64,000 nt of DNA from Cohnella hashimotonis (GTDB lineage: Bacteria > Bacillota > Bacilli > Paenibacillales > Paenibacillaceae), in assembly GCF_030014955.1 (NCBI RefSeq), contig NZ_JAGRPV010000001.1, positions 2,852,001 to 2,916,000 of the forward strand, read 5' to 3'. This document shows positions 35,072 through 44,951 of the stretch, piece by piece. Made by a program: the position numbers and the translations under genes. The notes under the pieces are model-generated. The model ran no database searches and was not told where the DNA came from. It saw nothing but the letters and a program-made list of their open reading frames with translations. Numbering within the stretch: the stretch's first letter is position 1; each line of letters opens with the position of its first letter.

Positions 35072-36021
35072 CGAACAACAAGCCTCCGCTCATCGCGCTG
35101 GTCGGGCCGACCGCCGTCGGCAAGACGGCGGCGAGTCTCGCCATCGCCAAGACGTTCGATTGCGAGATTATCAGCGGAGATTCGATGCAGGTATACAAAG
35201 GGATGGATATCGGCACGGCCAAGCTGCCGCTCGCGGAGCGCGAAGGCGTCCCGCACCATCTGATCGACATCCAGAATCCGGCCGAGCCTTTTTCGGCGGC
35301 GGACTTCCAGGCCGCCTGCGAGGCGGCGATCCGCGACATTCATAGCCGCGGACGCATTCCCTTCATCGTCGGAGGTACGGGGCTGTACGTCGAATCCGTA
35401 TGCTACGGATTCAGATTCCAGCCGACGGGCGGCGATTCATCTTTTCGCGAGTCGATGCAGGCGATCGCCGACGCCGAAGGACCCGAAGCGCTCCATCGGA
35501 AGCTGTCCGCCGTCGATCAGGCGACCGCGGCGAAGCTGCATCCCAACGACGTAAGACGCGTCATTCGCGCGCTTGAGATCCACGCCGCGACCGGGCGTCC
35601 GGCGTCGGAGCAGCTCGGCGAGGCGCGCGGTGACCGCAAGGAATCGCCGTACAACCTAGCATTGCTCGGGCTTCATATGGATCGGGCCAAGCTCTACGCG
35701 CGCATCGACGATCGGGTCGACGATATGCTTGCGCAAGGACTGGAGGAGGAAGTGCGGGGACTGCTGGCGGCGGGTTTGCCTTCCTCGTCCGTTTCCATGC
35801 AGGCGCTCGGGTACAAGGAGATGGCCGCATACATCGAGGGCCGCGCCGCGTACGAGGATGCGGTCACGATGCTCAAGCGGGATACGCGGCGCTTCGCCAA
35901 GCGACAGCTCTCCTGGTTCCGCCATATGCAGGACCTGGTTTGGATCGATACGAACGCCGCCGCAAAAATCACCGATCTTTTGCCAATGATCTATGCTATA
36001 ATAGCAGGAAAGTTTAAATGA
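35068..36021 (+). CDS. miaA: tRNA dimethylallyltransferase MiaA
   Basis: 317 residues, normal length. The N-terminal P-loop GPTAVGKTA is at residues 11-19, followed by the substrate-binding ISGDSMQVYKGMDIGTAKL. It adds a dimethylallyl group to A37 of tRNAs that read codons starting with U. ATG at 35068 overlaps the preceding stop; GGAG lies upstream. Coupled with mutL and the methylase and followed by hfq, as in Bacillus. Confidence 0.97.
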   Translation: MTNNKPPLIALVGPTAVGKTAASLAIAKTFDCEIISGDSMQVYKGMDIGTAKLPLAEREGVPHHLIDIQNPAEPFSAADFQAACEAAIRDIHSRGRIPFIVGGTGLYVESVCYGFRFQPTGGDSSFRESMQAIADAEGPEALHRKLSAVDQATAAKLHPNDVRRVIRALEIHAATGRPASEQLGEARGDRKESPYNLALLGLHMDRAKLYARIDDRVDDMLAQGLEEEVRGLLAAGLPSSSVSMQALGYKEMAAYIEGRAAYEDAVTMLKRDTRRFAKRQLSWFRHMQDLVWIDTNAAAKITDLLPMIYAIIAGKFK

Positions 36022-36073
36022 GCTTTGAATATAAGCTTATACAAGAAATTAATGGCGATGGGGGATACCGGTA

Positions 36074-36316
36074 ATGAACAAGTCCATAAACATCCAGGAT
36101 ACGTTTCTGAATCAACTGCGCAAGGATAGCGTGCCCGTCACCGTTTATTTAACCAACGGTTTCCAGATTCGCGGCGTCGTCCGCGCCTTCGACAACTTCA
36201 CGATCGTCATCGATAGCGACGGCCGGCAGCAGATGGTATACAAGCATGCCATCAGCACGTTTATGCCGCAGCGCAACGTATCCCTTCAGCAGCAGGACGC
36301 GGGAGCCAACGCTTGA
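36074..36316 (+). CDS. hfq: RNA chaperone Hfq
   Basis: 80 residues. Residues 1-68 form the Sm fold, with the Hfq signature [35 protein letters not shown] and [10 protein letters not shown]. The short tail [10 protein letters not shown] is typical of Gram-positive Hfq. It makes hexamers that help small RNAs pair with mRNAs. GGGG ribosome site upstream. The terminator at 36395-36422 ends the miaA-hfq transcript. Confidence 0.96.
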   Translation: MNKSINIQDTFLNQLRKDSVPVTVYLTNGFQIRGVVRAFDNFTIVIDSDGRQQMVYKHAISTFMPQRNVSLQQQDAGANA

Positions 36317-36394
36317 CCCATAGGCGCGCGTAGCCCCCAAAACGAAACCTTTCACCCCCCTTGAGCGTCTAATTGAATAGCCAGGCCACAGGGC

Positions 36395-36422
36395 AACCCA
36401 ACACTTGGGTTGTTCTTCTTTT
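36395..36422 (+). terminator. Terminator after hfq
   Basis: Seven-base stem AACCCAA/TTGGGTT with a CAC loop is followed by GTTCTTCTTTT. The following GCGGGTATGGTATAGA is a promoter-like sequence for the PBP gene. Confidence 0.8.
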
Positions 36423-36475
36423 GAGCGGGTATGGTATAGACAGAGAAAAACGTACTGTAAAAGGGGAGAAAGCCA

Positions 36476-39106
36476 TTGGCTCAGTCAGCACCGAAATCGT
36501 CCCGCAGCGGGAAAGGCGGCAAGCCGCCACGCAAGCGCGGGCGTCGCAAAGTCGCGCTCATTTGGATCATCTGCCTTGCAATACTGGCCGTTCTCGCCGC
36601 CGCGGTCGCGTACCTGCTCGTCATTTTGAACGGCGAACGCATATTGTCGGCCAACCTCAACAAGCTCGATCTCGACCGTTCGACGATCGTCGCAGACGCG
36701 AACGGCAACCAGATTGCCAAAATATCGATCGCGGGCGGCAACCGCGAATACGTGCAATACAAGGACATTCCTCAAGCCGTGCGCGACGCTTTCGTGGCGG
36801 TCGAGGACAAACGGTTCTACGAGCATGGCGGCGTCGACCTGTTCGGTATCGGCCGTGCGCTTGCCAAGGACGTCGTCGCCCGCAGCATGGTCGAAGGCGC
36901 CAGCACGATTACCCAGCAGCTCGCTCGCAACCTGTTCCTGAACGCGGACAAGACCTGGTTCCGCAAAGGCACGGAAGCGTCGATCGCGCTCGCGCTCGAG
37001 CGGCACAAGACCAAGGAAGAGATTTTAGAGCTGTACTTGAACCGGATTTACTTCGGCAACGGACAATACGGAATCAAGACGGCTGCAAAATATTACTTCG
37101 GCGTCGGCGATCTCGATCAGCTCAAGACCTGGCAGATCGCTACGCTAGCCGCGATTCCGAAAGGGCCGAGCATATACAACCCCTACAAGCATCCGGACAA
37201 CTCCATGGAACGGCGGGCCGTCGTCCTGCGGCTCATGGCGGATCAAGGGCTTATTACGGAAGAAGAACGCGCAGCGGCCGCGGAGATCGTCTACAAGCCG
37301 ACGATGGCGATGACAAGCACGAGCAAGTTCGCCAGTTACACGGATTATGCGATCGACGAAGCGCTCCAAAAGCTTAATCTGACGGAAGAAGAGCTTCTGT
37401 CGGGCGGCTACACGATCTACACGACGATCGATACGGACGCTCAAAGCGCGATGGAAAGCGAGTTTTCCAAAGATTCCAACTTCGAGAAAAGCGAGGACGA
37501 TACGCCGATTCAAGGCGCGATGGTCATCATGGACCAGCACGACGGTTCGCTCAAGGCGATGGTCGGCGGCCGTGATTATCAGAAGAGCGGATTGAACCGC
37601 GTAGAAAGCCGCCGTCAGCCGGGCTCCTCGTTCAAGCCGATCGTCTCGTACGGACCGGCGCTCGAGACGGGCGATTATACGCCCGATTCGACCCTCCGCG
37701 ACGATAAGATCTGTTACGGCAACGGCACCTATTGCCCGACGGACTCCAACGCGAAGAAGTATATCGGCGCCGTCTCGATGAAGGAGGCGATTCGCGAGTC
37801 GCGCAACCAGCCTGCCGTCTGGCTGCTTAACGAGATCGGTCTTTCGACGGGCGTCAAGTTCGCCGGCAAGCTCGGTATCGATCTGGGCGACGAAGACAAG
37901 CACAATCTGGCGATCGCGCTCGGCGGCCTGACCAACGGCGTGACGCCCGTTCAGATGGCCCGCGCATACGGCGCCTTTGCCAACGGCGGACAGCTGCAGG
38001 ACGCGCACGCCGTGCTGAAGATTAACGACGCTTCGGGAAAAACGGTCTATTCGTTCAAGTCGCCCGGCGACAATCAGGTAATTAAACCGTTGACCGCCTA
38101 TTACGTGACCGAGATCATGAAGGGGGTCGTGAGCGGCGGTACCGGTACGAAAGCGCAAATCGGCGGCCGGACCGTCGCGGGCAAGACGGGGACGACGCAG
38201 CTTGGGCTCAAAGGCGTCAGTTCCAGCGGCAATCGCGACGTTTGGTTCGTCGGGTACACGCCGGAATACACCGCGGCCGTCTGGATGGGCTACGACAAGA
38301 CCGACAAGGACCACTATGTCAAAAAGAGCAGCGGTCAAGCTGCAGCGCTGTTCTCCAAGGTGATGACCAAGGCGCTCGAGGGCAAAAAGAAGCAGTCGTT
38401 TCCCGTGCCGGATCAGGCGCAGGAGCAGCCGACGCCAACGACTACGGCAAACTCGGCGATCACGGATTTGACCGGCGTTTACGACTCCCAGCAGGTATCG
38501 GTGGCTTTGAACTGGACAGCGGTGCCGGGCGACAATATCACGTACAAGATCTATCGCCAGGCAAGCGGAGAGAACGAGTTCAAGCTGCTGGTCGAGTCCG
38601 TGACGCCGTCGGCCGACGACCCGTCGATTCTTCCGGATACGACCTATACGTATTACGTTAAGCCGTACGATCCGAACGCTGGCACGGAAGGGGCGGAATC
38701 GAATCGCGTGACCGTAGAGGTGACGTCCGAGCTGGAGCCGACACCGACGCCGACGCCTACCGAAACGCCTGGCGAGCCGACAGAATCGCTCCCGCCGGAG
38801 AGCACGAATACCCCGGACGACGGTAACGGAGGAGATCAAGGCGAACAAACGCCGGACGGCGGGCAGCCGACCGATACGGCTCCGCCTTCGCAGACGCCAA
38901 CGCCAACACCGACTCCGTCGTCGACTCCTCAATCGACGGAGTCGACAGGTCCGGTCGCACGGGCGACGGCTACGCCGAGCGTGCTGCCGACGCAGACGGA
39001 CACGGCCGATCAGAACGGCAAGAAAAATCATAAAAACGATAAAAACAATAAAAATCAACCCGATACGGGGGGCGCGGCCGATACTACCGAGACGGTCGCC
39101 CCATAA
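36476..39106 (+). CDS. Class A penicillin-binding protein (PBP1 type)
   Basis: 876 residues. A membrane anchor (about 23-48, VALIWIICLAILAVLAAAVA) leads to the GT51 transglycosylase (VEDKRFYEHGGVDLFGIG, EGASTITQQLARN). The transpeptidase has SSFK near residue 384, SRN near 443 and KTGTT near 565. A fibronectin-type-III-like domain (about 660-750) and a Pro/Thr/Glu-rich tail ending in a Lys/Asn-rich block complete it. It polymerises and cross-links peptidoglycan. TTG start with AAGGGGAG 8 bases upstream. Single gene flanked by terminators. Confidence 0.95.
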   Translation: MAQSAPKSSRSGKGGKPPRKRGRRKVALIWIICLAILAVLAAAVAYLLVILNGERILSANLNKLDLDRSTIVADANGNQIAKISIAGGNREYVQYKDIPQAVRDAFVAVEDKRFYEHGGVDLFGIGRALAKDVVARSMVEGASTITQQLARNLFLNADKTWFRKGTEASIALALERHKTKEEILELYLNRIYFGNGQYGIKTAAKYYFGVGDLDQLKTWQIATLAAIPKGPSIYNPYKHPDNSMERRAVVLRLMADQGLITEEERAAAAEIVYKPTMAMTSTSKFASYTDYAIDEALQKLNLTEEELLSGGYTIYTTIDTDAQSAMESEFSKDSNFEKSEDDTPIQGAMVIMDQHDGSLKAMVGGRDYQKSGLNRVESRRQPGSSFKPIVSYGPALETGDYTPDSTLRDDKICYGNGTYCPTDSNAKKYIGAVSMKEAIRESRNQPAVWLLNEIGLSTGVKFAGKLGIDLGDEDKHNLAIALGGLTNGVTPVQMARAYGAFANGGQLQDAHAVLKINDASGKTVYSFKSPGDNQVIKPLTAYYVTEIMKGVVSGGTGTKAQIGGRTVAGKTGTTQLGLKGVSSSGNRDVWFVGYTPEYTAAVWMGYDKTDKDHYVKKSSGQAAALFSKVMTKALEGKKKQSFPVPDQAQEQPTPTTTANSAITDLTGVYDSQQVSVALNWTAVPGDNITYKIYRQASGENEFKLLVESVTPSADDPSILPDTTYTYYVKPYDPNAGTEGAESNRVTVEVTSELEPTPTPTPTETPGEPTESLPPESTNTPDDGNGGDQGEQTPDGGQPTDTAPPSQTPTPTPTPSSTPQSTESTGPVARATATPSVLPTQTDTADQNGKKNHKNDKNNKNQPDTGGAADTTETVAP

Positions 39107-39122
39107 GCAAGCTTAACTTAGA

Positions 39123-39151
39123 GACAGGCGCGCTCGCGCTTGTCTTTTTTT
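39123..39151 (+). terminator. Terminator after PBP gene
   Basis: GACAGGCGCG pairs with CGCGCTTGTC (one G-U), followed by a run of T residues. Confidence 0.9.
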
Positions 39152-39205
39152 CGTTTTTTGTACAAAATAGGTTCATTATAGAGAGAAACGGCAGGAGGAA
39201 ACGGA

Positions 39206-39646
39206 ATGAAGAGCAAACTGGTAACCGAGCAAAGCGAGCTGGAGCAAGCATTGGCCCTACGCATGGACGTATTCGTCAAGGAGCAAGGCGTTGCGTCCGA
39301 CGAAGAAGTTGACGAATACGATGAATCCCCTTCCGCTTGCAGACACTTTCTGGTGACGGACGAGGGAGAGCCGGTGGCTGCGGGGCGCTGGAAAGCCTTT
39401 GAACCAGGCGTTGCCAAGCTGCAGCGCATCGCGGTTAGGCTTCCCTATCGCGGCCGTTCGATCGGTCGTCTTCTTGTGTCCGCCATGGAGGAGGACGCTT
39501 CCGCTTTGGGATACGATAGCGCGGTTCTGGATGCGCAGTGCAGCGCGGAGCCCTTTTATGAAAAACTTGGCTATACGACGATTTCTGCCGAACCGTTTTA
39601 CGATGCCGGCATTTTGCATGTCAGGATGAGCAAAGCCCTGCGATAA
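39206..39646 (+). CDS. GNAT family N-acetyltransferase
   Basis: 146 residues. It has the GNAT fold with acetyl-CoA-binding segment LQRIAVRLPYRGRSIGRLLVSAMEE (R/Q-x-x-G-x-G/A type) near residues 71-95, and a C-terminal strand YTTISAEPFYDAGILHVRM. The substrate is unknown. GGAGGAAACGG before the ATG. It stands alone between PBP and DUF402 genes. Confidence 0.9.
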   Translation: MKSKLVTEQSELEQALALRMDVFVKEQGVASDEEVDEYDESPSACRHFLVTDEGEPVAAGRWKAFEPGVAKLQRIAVRLPYRGRSIGRLLVSAMEEDASALGYDSAVLDAQCSAEPFYEKLGYTTISAEPFYDAGILHVRMSKALR

Positions 39647-39767
39647 ATTTAGAGGGGGCCGTAAGCGTCTCATGCTTGCTGCAGTCATTAGGAGGCTTAA
39701 CTGGTTCAAGAAGGCAAGTTGTGGTAAGCTTTGTGTAAACCTGATTATCGTGAACGAGAGAGGATTT

Positions 39768-40328
39768 ATGAAACGAAAATTTTCCGACCGGGCCAACTGG
39801 CGCCGCATCTTGAAAAAAAACTATGCCTGCATTCCCATGGACGAACCTTATTTCCGCGGGTTTGTGACGCTGTACCGGATTCAAGACCTGCGCGACCCGC
39901 TCTGGAAGGAATACAACGGGAAGCGGATGTGCCTTGCGGACAAAGGATACCTGTGGACGCAGCATTACCCGCGCGGGGAGCATTTCGTCGTGACGACGAT
40001 GTTCGATCAGCGCGGCCAGGTCGTACAGTGGTACATCGATATTTGCAAGACGCAGGGATTGACCGACCAACAGGTGCCCTGGTTCGACGACTTGTATCTC
40101 GACATCGTCGTGCTGCCTACCGGCGAGACGCTGCTGCTGGACGAGGATGAGCTGGAGGAGGCGCTTGACGACGGTCATATTACGCCGCGCGATTCGGCGA
40201 TGGCCCACCGGACTGCGCAGCGCTTGCTGTCTCTGATTCGGCAAAAGAAGTTTCCTTACTTCGATATGAGCCTCAAGCATCGCAAGTTGTTTCTCGAGCG
40301 TCTCGGCTGGGAGAGCGGTACGCCGTGA
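39768..40328 (+). CDS. DUF402 domain-containing protein
   Basis: 186 residues. The segment WYIDICKTQG to LYLDIVVLPTGETLLLDEDELEEA is the DUF402 hallmark (FomD-like fold), with conserved Asp and Glu that in FomD hold a metal near a nucleotide substrate. The exact substrate here is not known. ATG at 39768 has GAGAGGA upstream; the frame is open 96 bases further 5' but has no ribosome site. The stop overlaps the next gene by four bases. Confidence 0.88.
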   Translation: MKRKFSDRANWRRILKKNYACIPMDEPYFRGFVTLYRIQDLRDPLWKEYNGKRMCLADKGYLWTQHYPRGEHFVVTTMFDQRGQVVQWYIDICKTQGLTDQQVPWFDDLYLDIVVLPTGETLLLDEDELEEALDDGHITPRDSAMAHRTAQRLLSLIRQKKFPYFDMSLKHRKLFLERLGWESGTP

Positions 40329-40981
40329 GCGGGGGCGGGAATCACTTACCTAGCCCGGTCGAAGCCGTCGGCCGAGCGCGTCGGAGGCGGCTTCGAGCGG
40401 CCGCCTATGTGGTTAGCGCCGGCGTGCTGGCGCTTTTTCTTTGGTGCGGCAGCCTTTTTGTCGTCATCTGGCGATTCGATGGCGAACCGGCGAAGGGACT
40501 GCCCGCCCAATCCGATGTCGGGATCGTGCTTGGCGCGTCCTTGTGGAACGACAAACCGAGCCCGGGTTTGCAGGAGCGTCTCGATCAAGCTGTGTCGCTC
40601 TATAAGGCGAACGTATTCAGCCGCTTTATCGTTACGGGCGGACTTGACGCGGGAGGCGCCGCGCTGACCGAAGCGGAGGGCATGCGCGATTATTTGCGGC
40701 AGCGGGGCGTGTCTGCTTCGGCGATATTTATCGAGCCTGCGGCGACAAGCACGTACGAAAATCTGAAATTTTCCAAAGCGATCATGCAGGCGCACGGGTG
40801 GCATACCGCCGTAATTGTCACGCATCAATATCACGGATCCAGGTCGCTCGACATTGCAAAGGCGCTCGACTACGAGCGACCGCAGGTCAGCGTGACCGAT
40901 TCTAAAGCGATGAACATGGCTTATCATCGGACGCGCGAAGTGTTGGCCTATACCAAATGGCTGCTTCAAAAGTGGCTCTGA
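40325..40981 (+). CDS. YdcF family (DUF218) membrane protein
   Basis: 218 residues. A membrane helix (about 25-45) is followed by a DUF218/ElyC-like domain: GIVLGASLWNDKPSPGLQERLDQAV, VTGGLDAGGAALTEAEGMRDYL and the C-terminal VTHQYHGSRSLDIAKAL. Family members are linked to cell envelope metabolism, but no reaction is proven. GTG start overlaps the DUF402 stop. Confidence 0.9.
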   Translation: MSGGGNHLPSPVEAVGRARRRRLRAAAYVVSAGVLALFLWCGSLFVVIWRFDGEPAKGLPAQSDVGIVLGASLWNDKPSPGLQERLDQAVSLYKANVFSRFIVTGGLDAGGAALTEAEGMRDYLRQRGVSASAIFIEPAATSTYENLKFSKAIMQAHGWHTAVIVTHQYHGSRSLDIAKALDYERPQVSVTDSKAMNMAYHRTREVLAYTKWLLQKWL

Positions 40982-41070
40982 ACGTGCGGTTGCATGTTGC
41001 ATGGCCGGCTCGAATAGACTGATAGTGCGGCGTTCGCGCCGACTTTTCGTCTGCGGGGTGTGAGCCATTC

Positions 41071-42090
41071 ATGAACGCTAGAGCGCAGGGCGAGCGGGAT
41101 AGCGCCGCCGCGGCGAGGCCCGCCAGACAGATCAACGTGGTGCTTCGCAATCAGGAAGCGGCGTCGTCCGGCGCTGCCACAAGTCCGGAAGCGCTGGCCG
41201 CCAGCCGCGGTTTGCCGTCCTCCGGCCCGTGGGCCATCTGGCAGCAGGAGCTGGAGCGCATGGTCGGACTCGATAATGTCAAGGAGCTCGTCTACGAGAT
41301 TTACGCGCTGCTGCAGATCGCCCAATACCGGGGCGATGCGGGACTTCATAGCCAGGCGCACGTCTACCATATGATTTTCAGAGGCAATCCGGGCACGGGC
41401 AAGACGACGGTCGCCAGGCTGCTCGCCAAGCTTTTCCAGAGCATGGGGCTGCTGACCAAAGGTCATCTGGTCGAGGTCGAACGCGCAGACCTGGTCGGCG
41501 AATATATCGGCCATACCGCGCAAAAGACGCGGGATCTTGTAAAGAAGGCGCTCGGCGGCGTTCTGTTCGTCGACGAGGCTTACTCTCTTGCCCGAGGCGG
41601 GGAAAAGGATTTCGGCAAGGAAGCGATCGATACGCTAGTCAAGGCGATGGAGGACCATCGCAATCAGTTCGTACTGATCCTCGCGGGATATCCGATGGAG
41701 ATCGACATGTTCATGATGACGAATCCGGGACTTCCATCCCGGTTCCCGATCCAGATGGATTTTCCCGACTTCAGCGTGGATCAGCTGCTTCAGATCGCCG
41801 AAGGGATGGCAAGAGAGCGCGATTACGTGCTGCTGCCCCAGGCGGTCGCCAAGCTCAAACAGAACGTGCTGCAGGAGAAAGAGGCGACGGGGCATCCGTT
41901 CAGCAACGCCCGATATGTGCGCAACATGCTCGAACGCGCGATCCGCAACCAGGCGGTGCGGCTGCTTCAGCAGTATCCGTCGGCTTCGCCGTCGAGACAG
42001 GAGCTGGTGGGCATTCGGCCGGAGGACCTGAAGCCGCTGCCTGCGGCAGGGACGCCGGCGGGTCCGGCATTCGGCTGGGGTTTCAATTAG
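41071..42090 (+). CDS. spoVK: Stage V sporulation protein K (AAA ATPase)
   Basis: 339 residues. The AAA+ core has Walker A GNPGTGKTT near residue 108 and Walker B LFVDEAYSLA near 167, of the CbbX/SpoVK subfamily. The N-terminal 60 residues are Ala/Arg-rich and less conserved. In Bacillus, SpoVK is needed in late sporulation, and its position before hflX is the same. The ribosome site is weak (GGGGTGTGAG). Confidence 0.93.
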   Translation: MNARAQGERDSAAAARPARQINVVLRNQEAASSGAATSPEALAASRGLPSSGPWAIWQQELERMVGLDNVKELVYEIYALLQIAQYRGDAGLHSQAHVYHMIFRGNPGTGKTTVARLLAKLFQSMGLLTKGHLVEVERADLVGEYIGHTAQKTRDLVKKALGGVLFVDEAYSLARGGEKDFGKEAIDTLVKAMEDHRNQFVLILAGYPMEIDMFMMTNPGLPSRFPIQMDFPDFSVDQLLQIAEGMARERDYVLLPQAVAKLKQNVLQEKEATGHPFSNARYVRNMLERAIRNQAVRLLQQYPSASPSRQELVGIRPEDLKPLPAAGTPAGPAFGWGFN

Positions 42091-42154
42091 AGTGCCTTCT
42101 TGCGGGTATAGTATAGGGAGACGAATCGAAGCACTGGAGGCAGCCGATAGAAAA

Positions 42155-43477
42155 ATGAAGCCTAATTCTTACGATACGGGAGCGGATCATGGCGAGCGCG
42201 CGCTGCTCGTCAGTCTGGTTACGGACGCCGTACGCCAGTCGGGCGCGGATCCGGAGCATTCGATGGACGAACTGGCGAATCTGGCCGATACCGCCGGCGT
42301 CGAAGTCGTCGGACGCATGATGCAAAACCGGGACGTCCCGGATACGAGATGGTTCGTGGGCAAGGGCAAAGCCCAGGAACTGAAGGCGCGAATTGCCGAA
42401 GAAGAGGCGACGACGACCATTTTCGACCAGGAGCTGTCCGGCGTGCAGGTACGCAATCTCGAAGAAGAGCTGGACGTCAAGATCATCGACCGCACGCAGC
42501 TGATTCTCGATATTTTCGCGGGCAGAGCCAAGACGCGGGAAGGCATCCTGCAGGTGGAGCTGGCCCAGCTGTCCTATTTGCTGCCGAGATTGTCCGGACA
42601 AGGAAAAAATCTGTCCCGGCTCGGCGGCGGCATCGGAACGCGGGGACCGGGCGAGACGAAGCTCGAGACGGACCGCCGTCACATTCGCAATCGCATCACC
42701 GAGCTCAAGCGGCAGCTCGAAGGCGTGATGGCCCACCGCAAGCTCCACAGGGAGCGCCGCAAAAAAAACGGCGTCGTCCAGGTTGCCCTTGTCGGTTATA
42801 CGAACGCCGGGAAGTCGACTTTGCTCAAGCAGCTTACGAGCGCAGACGTGCTTGCCGAGAACAAGCTGTTCGCAACGCTCGATCCGACTTCCCGCGCGCT
42901 CGCGCTGCCTAGCGGCAAGGAAGTGCTTCTCACCGATACGGTCGGTTTTATACAGAACTTGCCGCACGATCTGGTGGCGGCATTCCGGGCGACGCTCGAA
43001 GAAGTTAATGAAGCGGACCTGCTGCTCCATGTCGTAGATGCTTCGTCTCCGATGCGCGACCGGCAGCGGGCGGTTGTCGACGAGGTGCTGTCGGAGCTCG
43101 GCGCCGGCGGTCAGCCGACGCTGCTCGTTTACAATAAGATTGACGAATGTCCGCCTGCGGCGATCGGACTGCTCGCAGGCGGCCCCAACGCGCTGCGCGT
43201 CAGCGCGTTCAGCGCGCGGGACATGGAGACGCTCTTACGGCGCATCGAGGACAAGCTCCTGGGCGATGTTCGGTTGCTCTCGCTCCCGGCTGAACGCGGC
43301 GAGCTGGCAGCGCTCGCCTATCGCGTAGGCGAAGTGCTCGAACAAGGCACGGATGAGGACCGACTGCTGCTCAAGCTTCGCATCAATCCGGCCGATTTGG
43401 AGAAATACGGAAGATCGCTGGAAACTTATTTTATCGAAAACCATCTTGCAGAAAACGAAAACATGAATTCGGTCTAA
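42155..43477 (+). CDS. hflX: Ribosome-associated GTPase HflX
   Basis: 440 residues. The N-terminal HflX domain (WFVGKGKAQEL, IFDQELSGVQVRNLE, RTQLILDIFAGRA) precedes a GTPase domain with G1 VGYTNAGKSTL near residue 212 and G3 DTVGFIQNLP. It rescues stalled or splits ribosomes under stress. Start at ATG 42155 is supported by family alignment, although the GGAGG lies 14 bases away. GCGGGTATAGTATAGG at 42106-42118 is a promoter-like sequence close to that of the PBP gene. Followed by ynbB. Confidence 0.95.
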   Translation: MKPNSYDTGADHGERALLVSLVTDAVRQSGADPEHSMDELANLADTAGVEVVGRMMQNRDVPDTRWFVGKGKAQELKARIAEEEATTTIFDQELSGVQVRNLEEELDVKIIDRTQLILDIFAGRAKTREGILQVELAQLSYLLPRLSGQGKNLSRLGGGIGTRGPGETKLETDRRHIRNRITELKRQLEGVMAHRKLHRERRKKNGVVQVALVGYTNAGKSTLLKQLTSADVLAENKLFATLDPTSRALALPSGKEVLLTDTVGFIQNLPHDLVAAFRATLEEVNEADLLLHVVDASSPMRDRQRAVVDEVLSELGAGGQPTLLVYNKIDECPPAAIGLLAGGPNALRVSAFSARDMETLLRRIEDKLLGDVRLLSLPAERGELAALAYRVGEVLEQGTDEDRLLLKLRINPADLEKYGRSLETYFIENHLAENENMNSV

Positions 43478-43517
43478 TCGTAAGCGCGAACCGGTTCGGA
43501 AATGGGAGCAGGAAAAC

Positions 43518-44825
43518 ATGAAGTCGAATGTCGACGGCAAGGGCTATCGGGAAACGGAACAGGAATGGCAACAGCTGGCCGACCGGGCGGAGACGCTCGC
43601 GGCCGGCCGGTTCGCGGAGACGGACCGGATCGGCGAAAGGAACAACTGGAAGGTTATTCGCGCCTTCCGCAGGCATAAAGTGAGCGATTACCACTTCGCC
43701 TCCTCGACGGGCTACGGCTACAACGATAGAGGGCGCGAGGTGCTGGATCTCGTGTATGCGGATGTGTTCGGAGCTGAGGCCGCACTGGTGCGGCCTCATT
43801 TTGCTTCGGGAACGCATACGATTTCGACGGCGCTATTCGGCGTGCTGCGTCCTGGCGACGAACTCTTGTTCGTGACCGGCGAGCCGTACGACACGCTTCG
43901 CAAGGTTGTGGGCAAGCCGGGAGACGGTATCGGGTCGCTTGCCGACTGGGGGATCCAAGCCACGTCGATTCCTCTGCTCGCAGACGGCAGCGTGGATTTC
44001 GGGGCGGTCGCCGCGGCCGTGACGCCGCGTACGCGGGTGTTCGCGATCCAGCGCTCACGCGGCTATGAATGGCGGTCGTCGTTTACGATCGACCAGATCG
44101 CGGATATGATCCGCAGGCTGCGACAGATAAAGCCGGACGCCGTCATTTTCGCCGATAATTGCTATGGCGAGTTCACGGAGGACCGCGAGCCGTGCGAGGT
44201 CGGCGTGGATCTGATCGCCGGTTCGCTCATCAAAAATCCGGGGGGCGGGCTTGCCGCCAGCGGCGGATATATCGCGGGCAAGCGGGAACTGGTCGAGCAG
44301 GCGGCCTTTCGTATGACCGCGCCCGGTATCGGCGCGGAAGTCGGCGCGATGCTCGGCACGACGCGGTCGATCTACCAGGGACTTTTCCTGGCTCCGCTGC
44401 TCGTCTCGCAAGCGGTCCGGGGGAGCATTTTTGCTGCGGCCGTATTTGAACAGCTAGGCTTCGAGACCAAACCCGGTTGGGACGAGCCCCGCACCGATCT
44501 CATCCAGGCGATTTCCTTCGGCTCGGAAGCCCCGCTGATCGCATTCGTTCAAGCCGTCCAGCGCGCAGCCGCGGTAGATGCGCACGTCGTTCCCGAACCG
44601 TGGGACATGCCCGGCTACGAGCATCCGGTCATAATGGCTGCGGGCACTTTTATTCAAGGGGGCAGCCTGGAGCTGTCCGCGGATGCGCCGATCCGCGAGC
44701 CTTTTATCGCTTATATGCAAGGCGGGTTAACCTATGCGCACGTTAAATTGGCCGTACGCGAAGCCTGGGAGACGCTGCGCGAGCGCGGCATGCTAGGCGG
44801 GATGTCAGTTCGGCGGGACCAATAG
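43518..44825 (+). CDS. ynbB: Methionine gamma-lyase/aluminium-resistance family PLP enzyme
   Basis: 435 residues of the PLP-dependent cystathionine beta-lyase/aluminium resistance family. The PLP lysine is in SLIKNPGGGLA near residue 238, and EVGVDLIAG precedes it. In Bacillus the same gene (ynbB) lies between hflX and glnR, and the order is kept here. Likely acts on a sulfur-containing amino acid, but the substrate is not certain. GGGAGCAGG before the ATG. Confidence 0.93.
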   Translation: MKSNVDGKGYRETEQEWQQLADRAETLAAGRFAETDRIGERNNWKVIRAFRRHKVSDYHFASSTGYGYNDRGREVLDLVYADVFGAEAALVRPHFASGTHTISTALFGVLRPGDELLFVTGEPYDTLRKVVGKPGDGIGSLADWGIQATSIPLLADGSVDFGAVAAAVTPRTRVFAIQRSRGYEWRSSFTIDQIADMIRRLRQIKPDAVIFADNCYGEFTEDREPCEVGVDLIAGSLIKNPGGGLAASGGYIAGKRELVEQAAFRMTAPGIGAEVGAMLGTTRSIYQGLFLAPLLVSQAVRGSIFAAAVFEQLGFETKPGWDEPRTDLIQAISFGSEAPLIAFVQAVQRAAAVDAHVVPEPWDMPGYEHPVIMAAGTFIQGGSLELSADAPIREPFIAYMQGGLTYAHVKLAVREAWETLRERGMLGGMSVRRDQ

Positions 44826-44856
44826 CCAAGCCTGACAAACGGCTGCGTATGCTCAT

Positions 44857-44906
44857 TGGAATTAAACCTTACATTCCTTGACATGTTTTGCGGCCCGGGC
44901 TACAAT
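44857..44906 (+). promoter_or_regulatory. glnRA promoter with GlnR-like operator
   Basis: A textbook sigma-A promoter, TTGACA (44878-44883) and TACAAT (44901-44906) with a 17-base spacer. Just upstream, 44857-44873 reads TGGAA-N7-TTACA, one change from the GlnR/TnrA consensus TGTNA-N7-TNACA. Confidence 0.75.
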
Positions 44907-44951
44907 GGAAGTGGTTGCAAATTCCGCGCCCAGATGGAAGGTTGATACGAA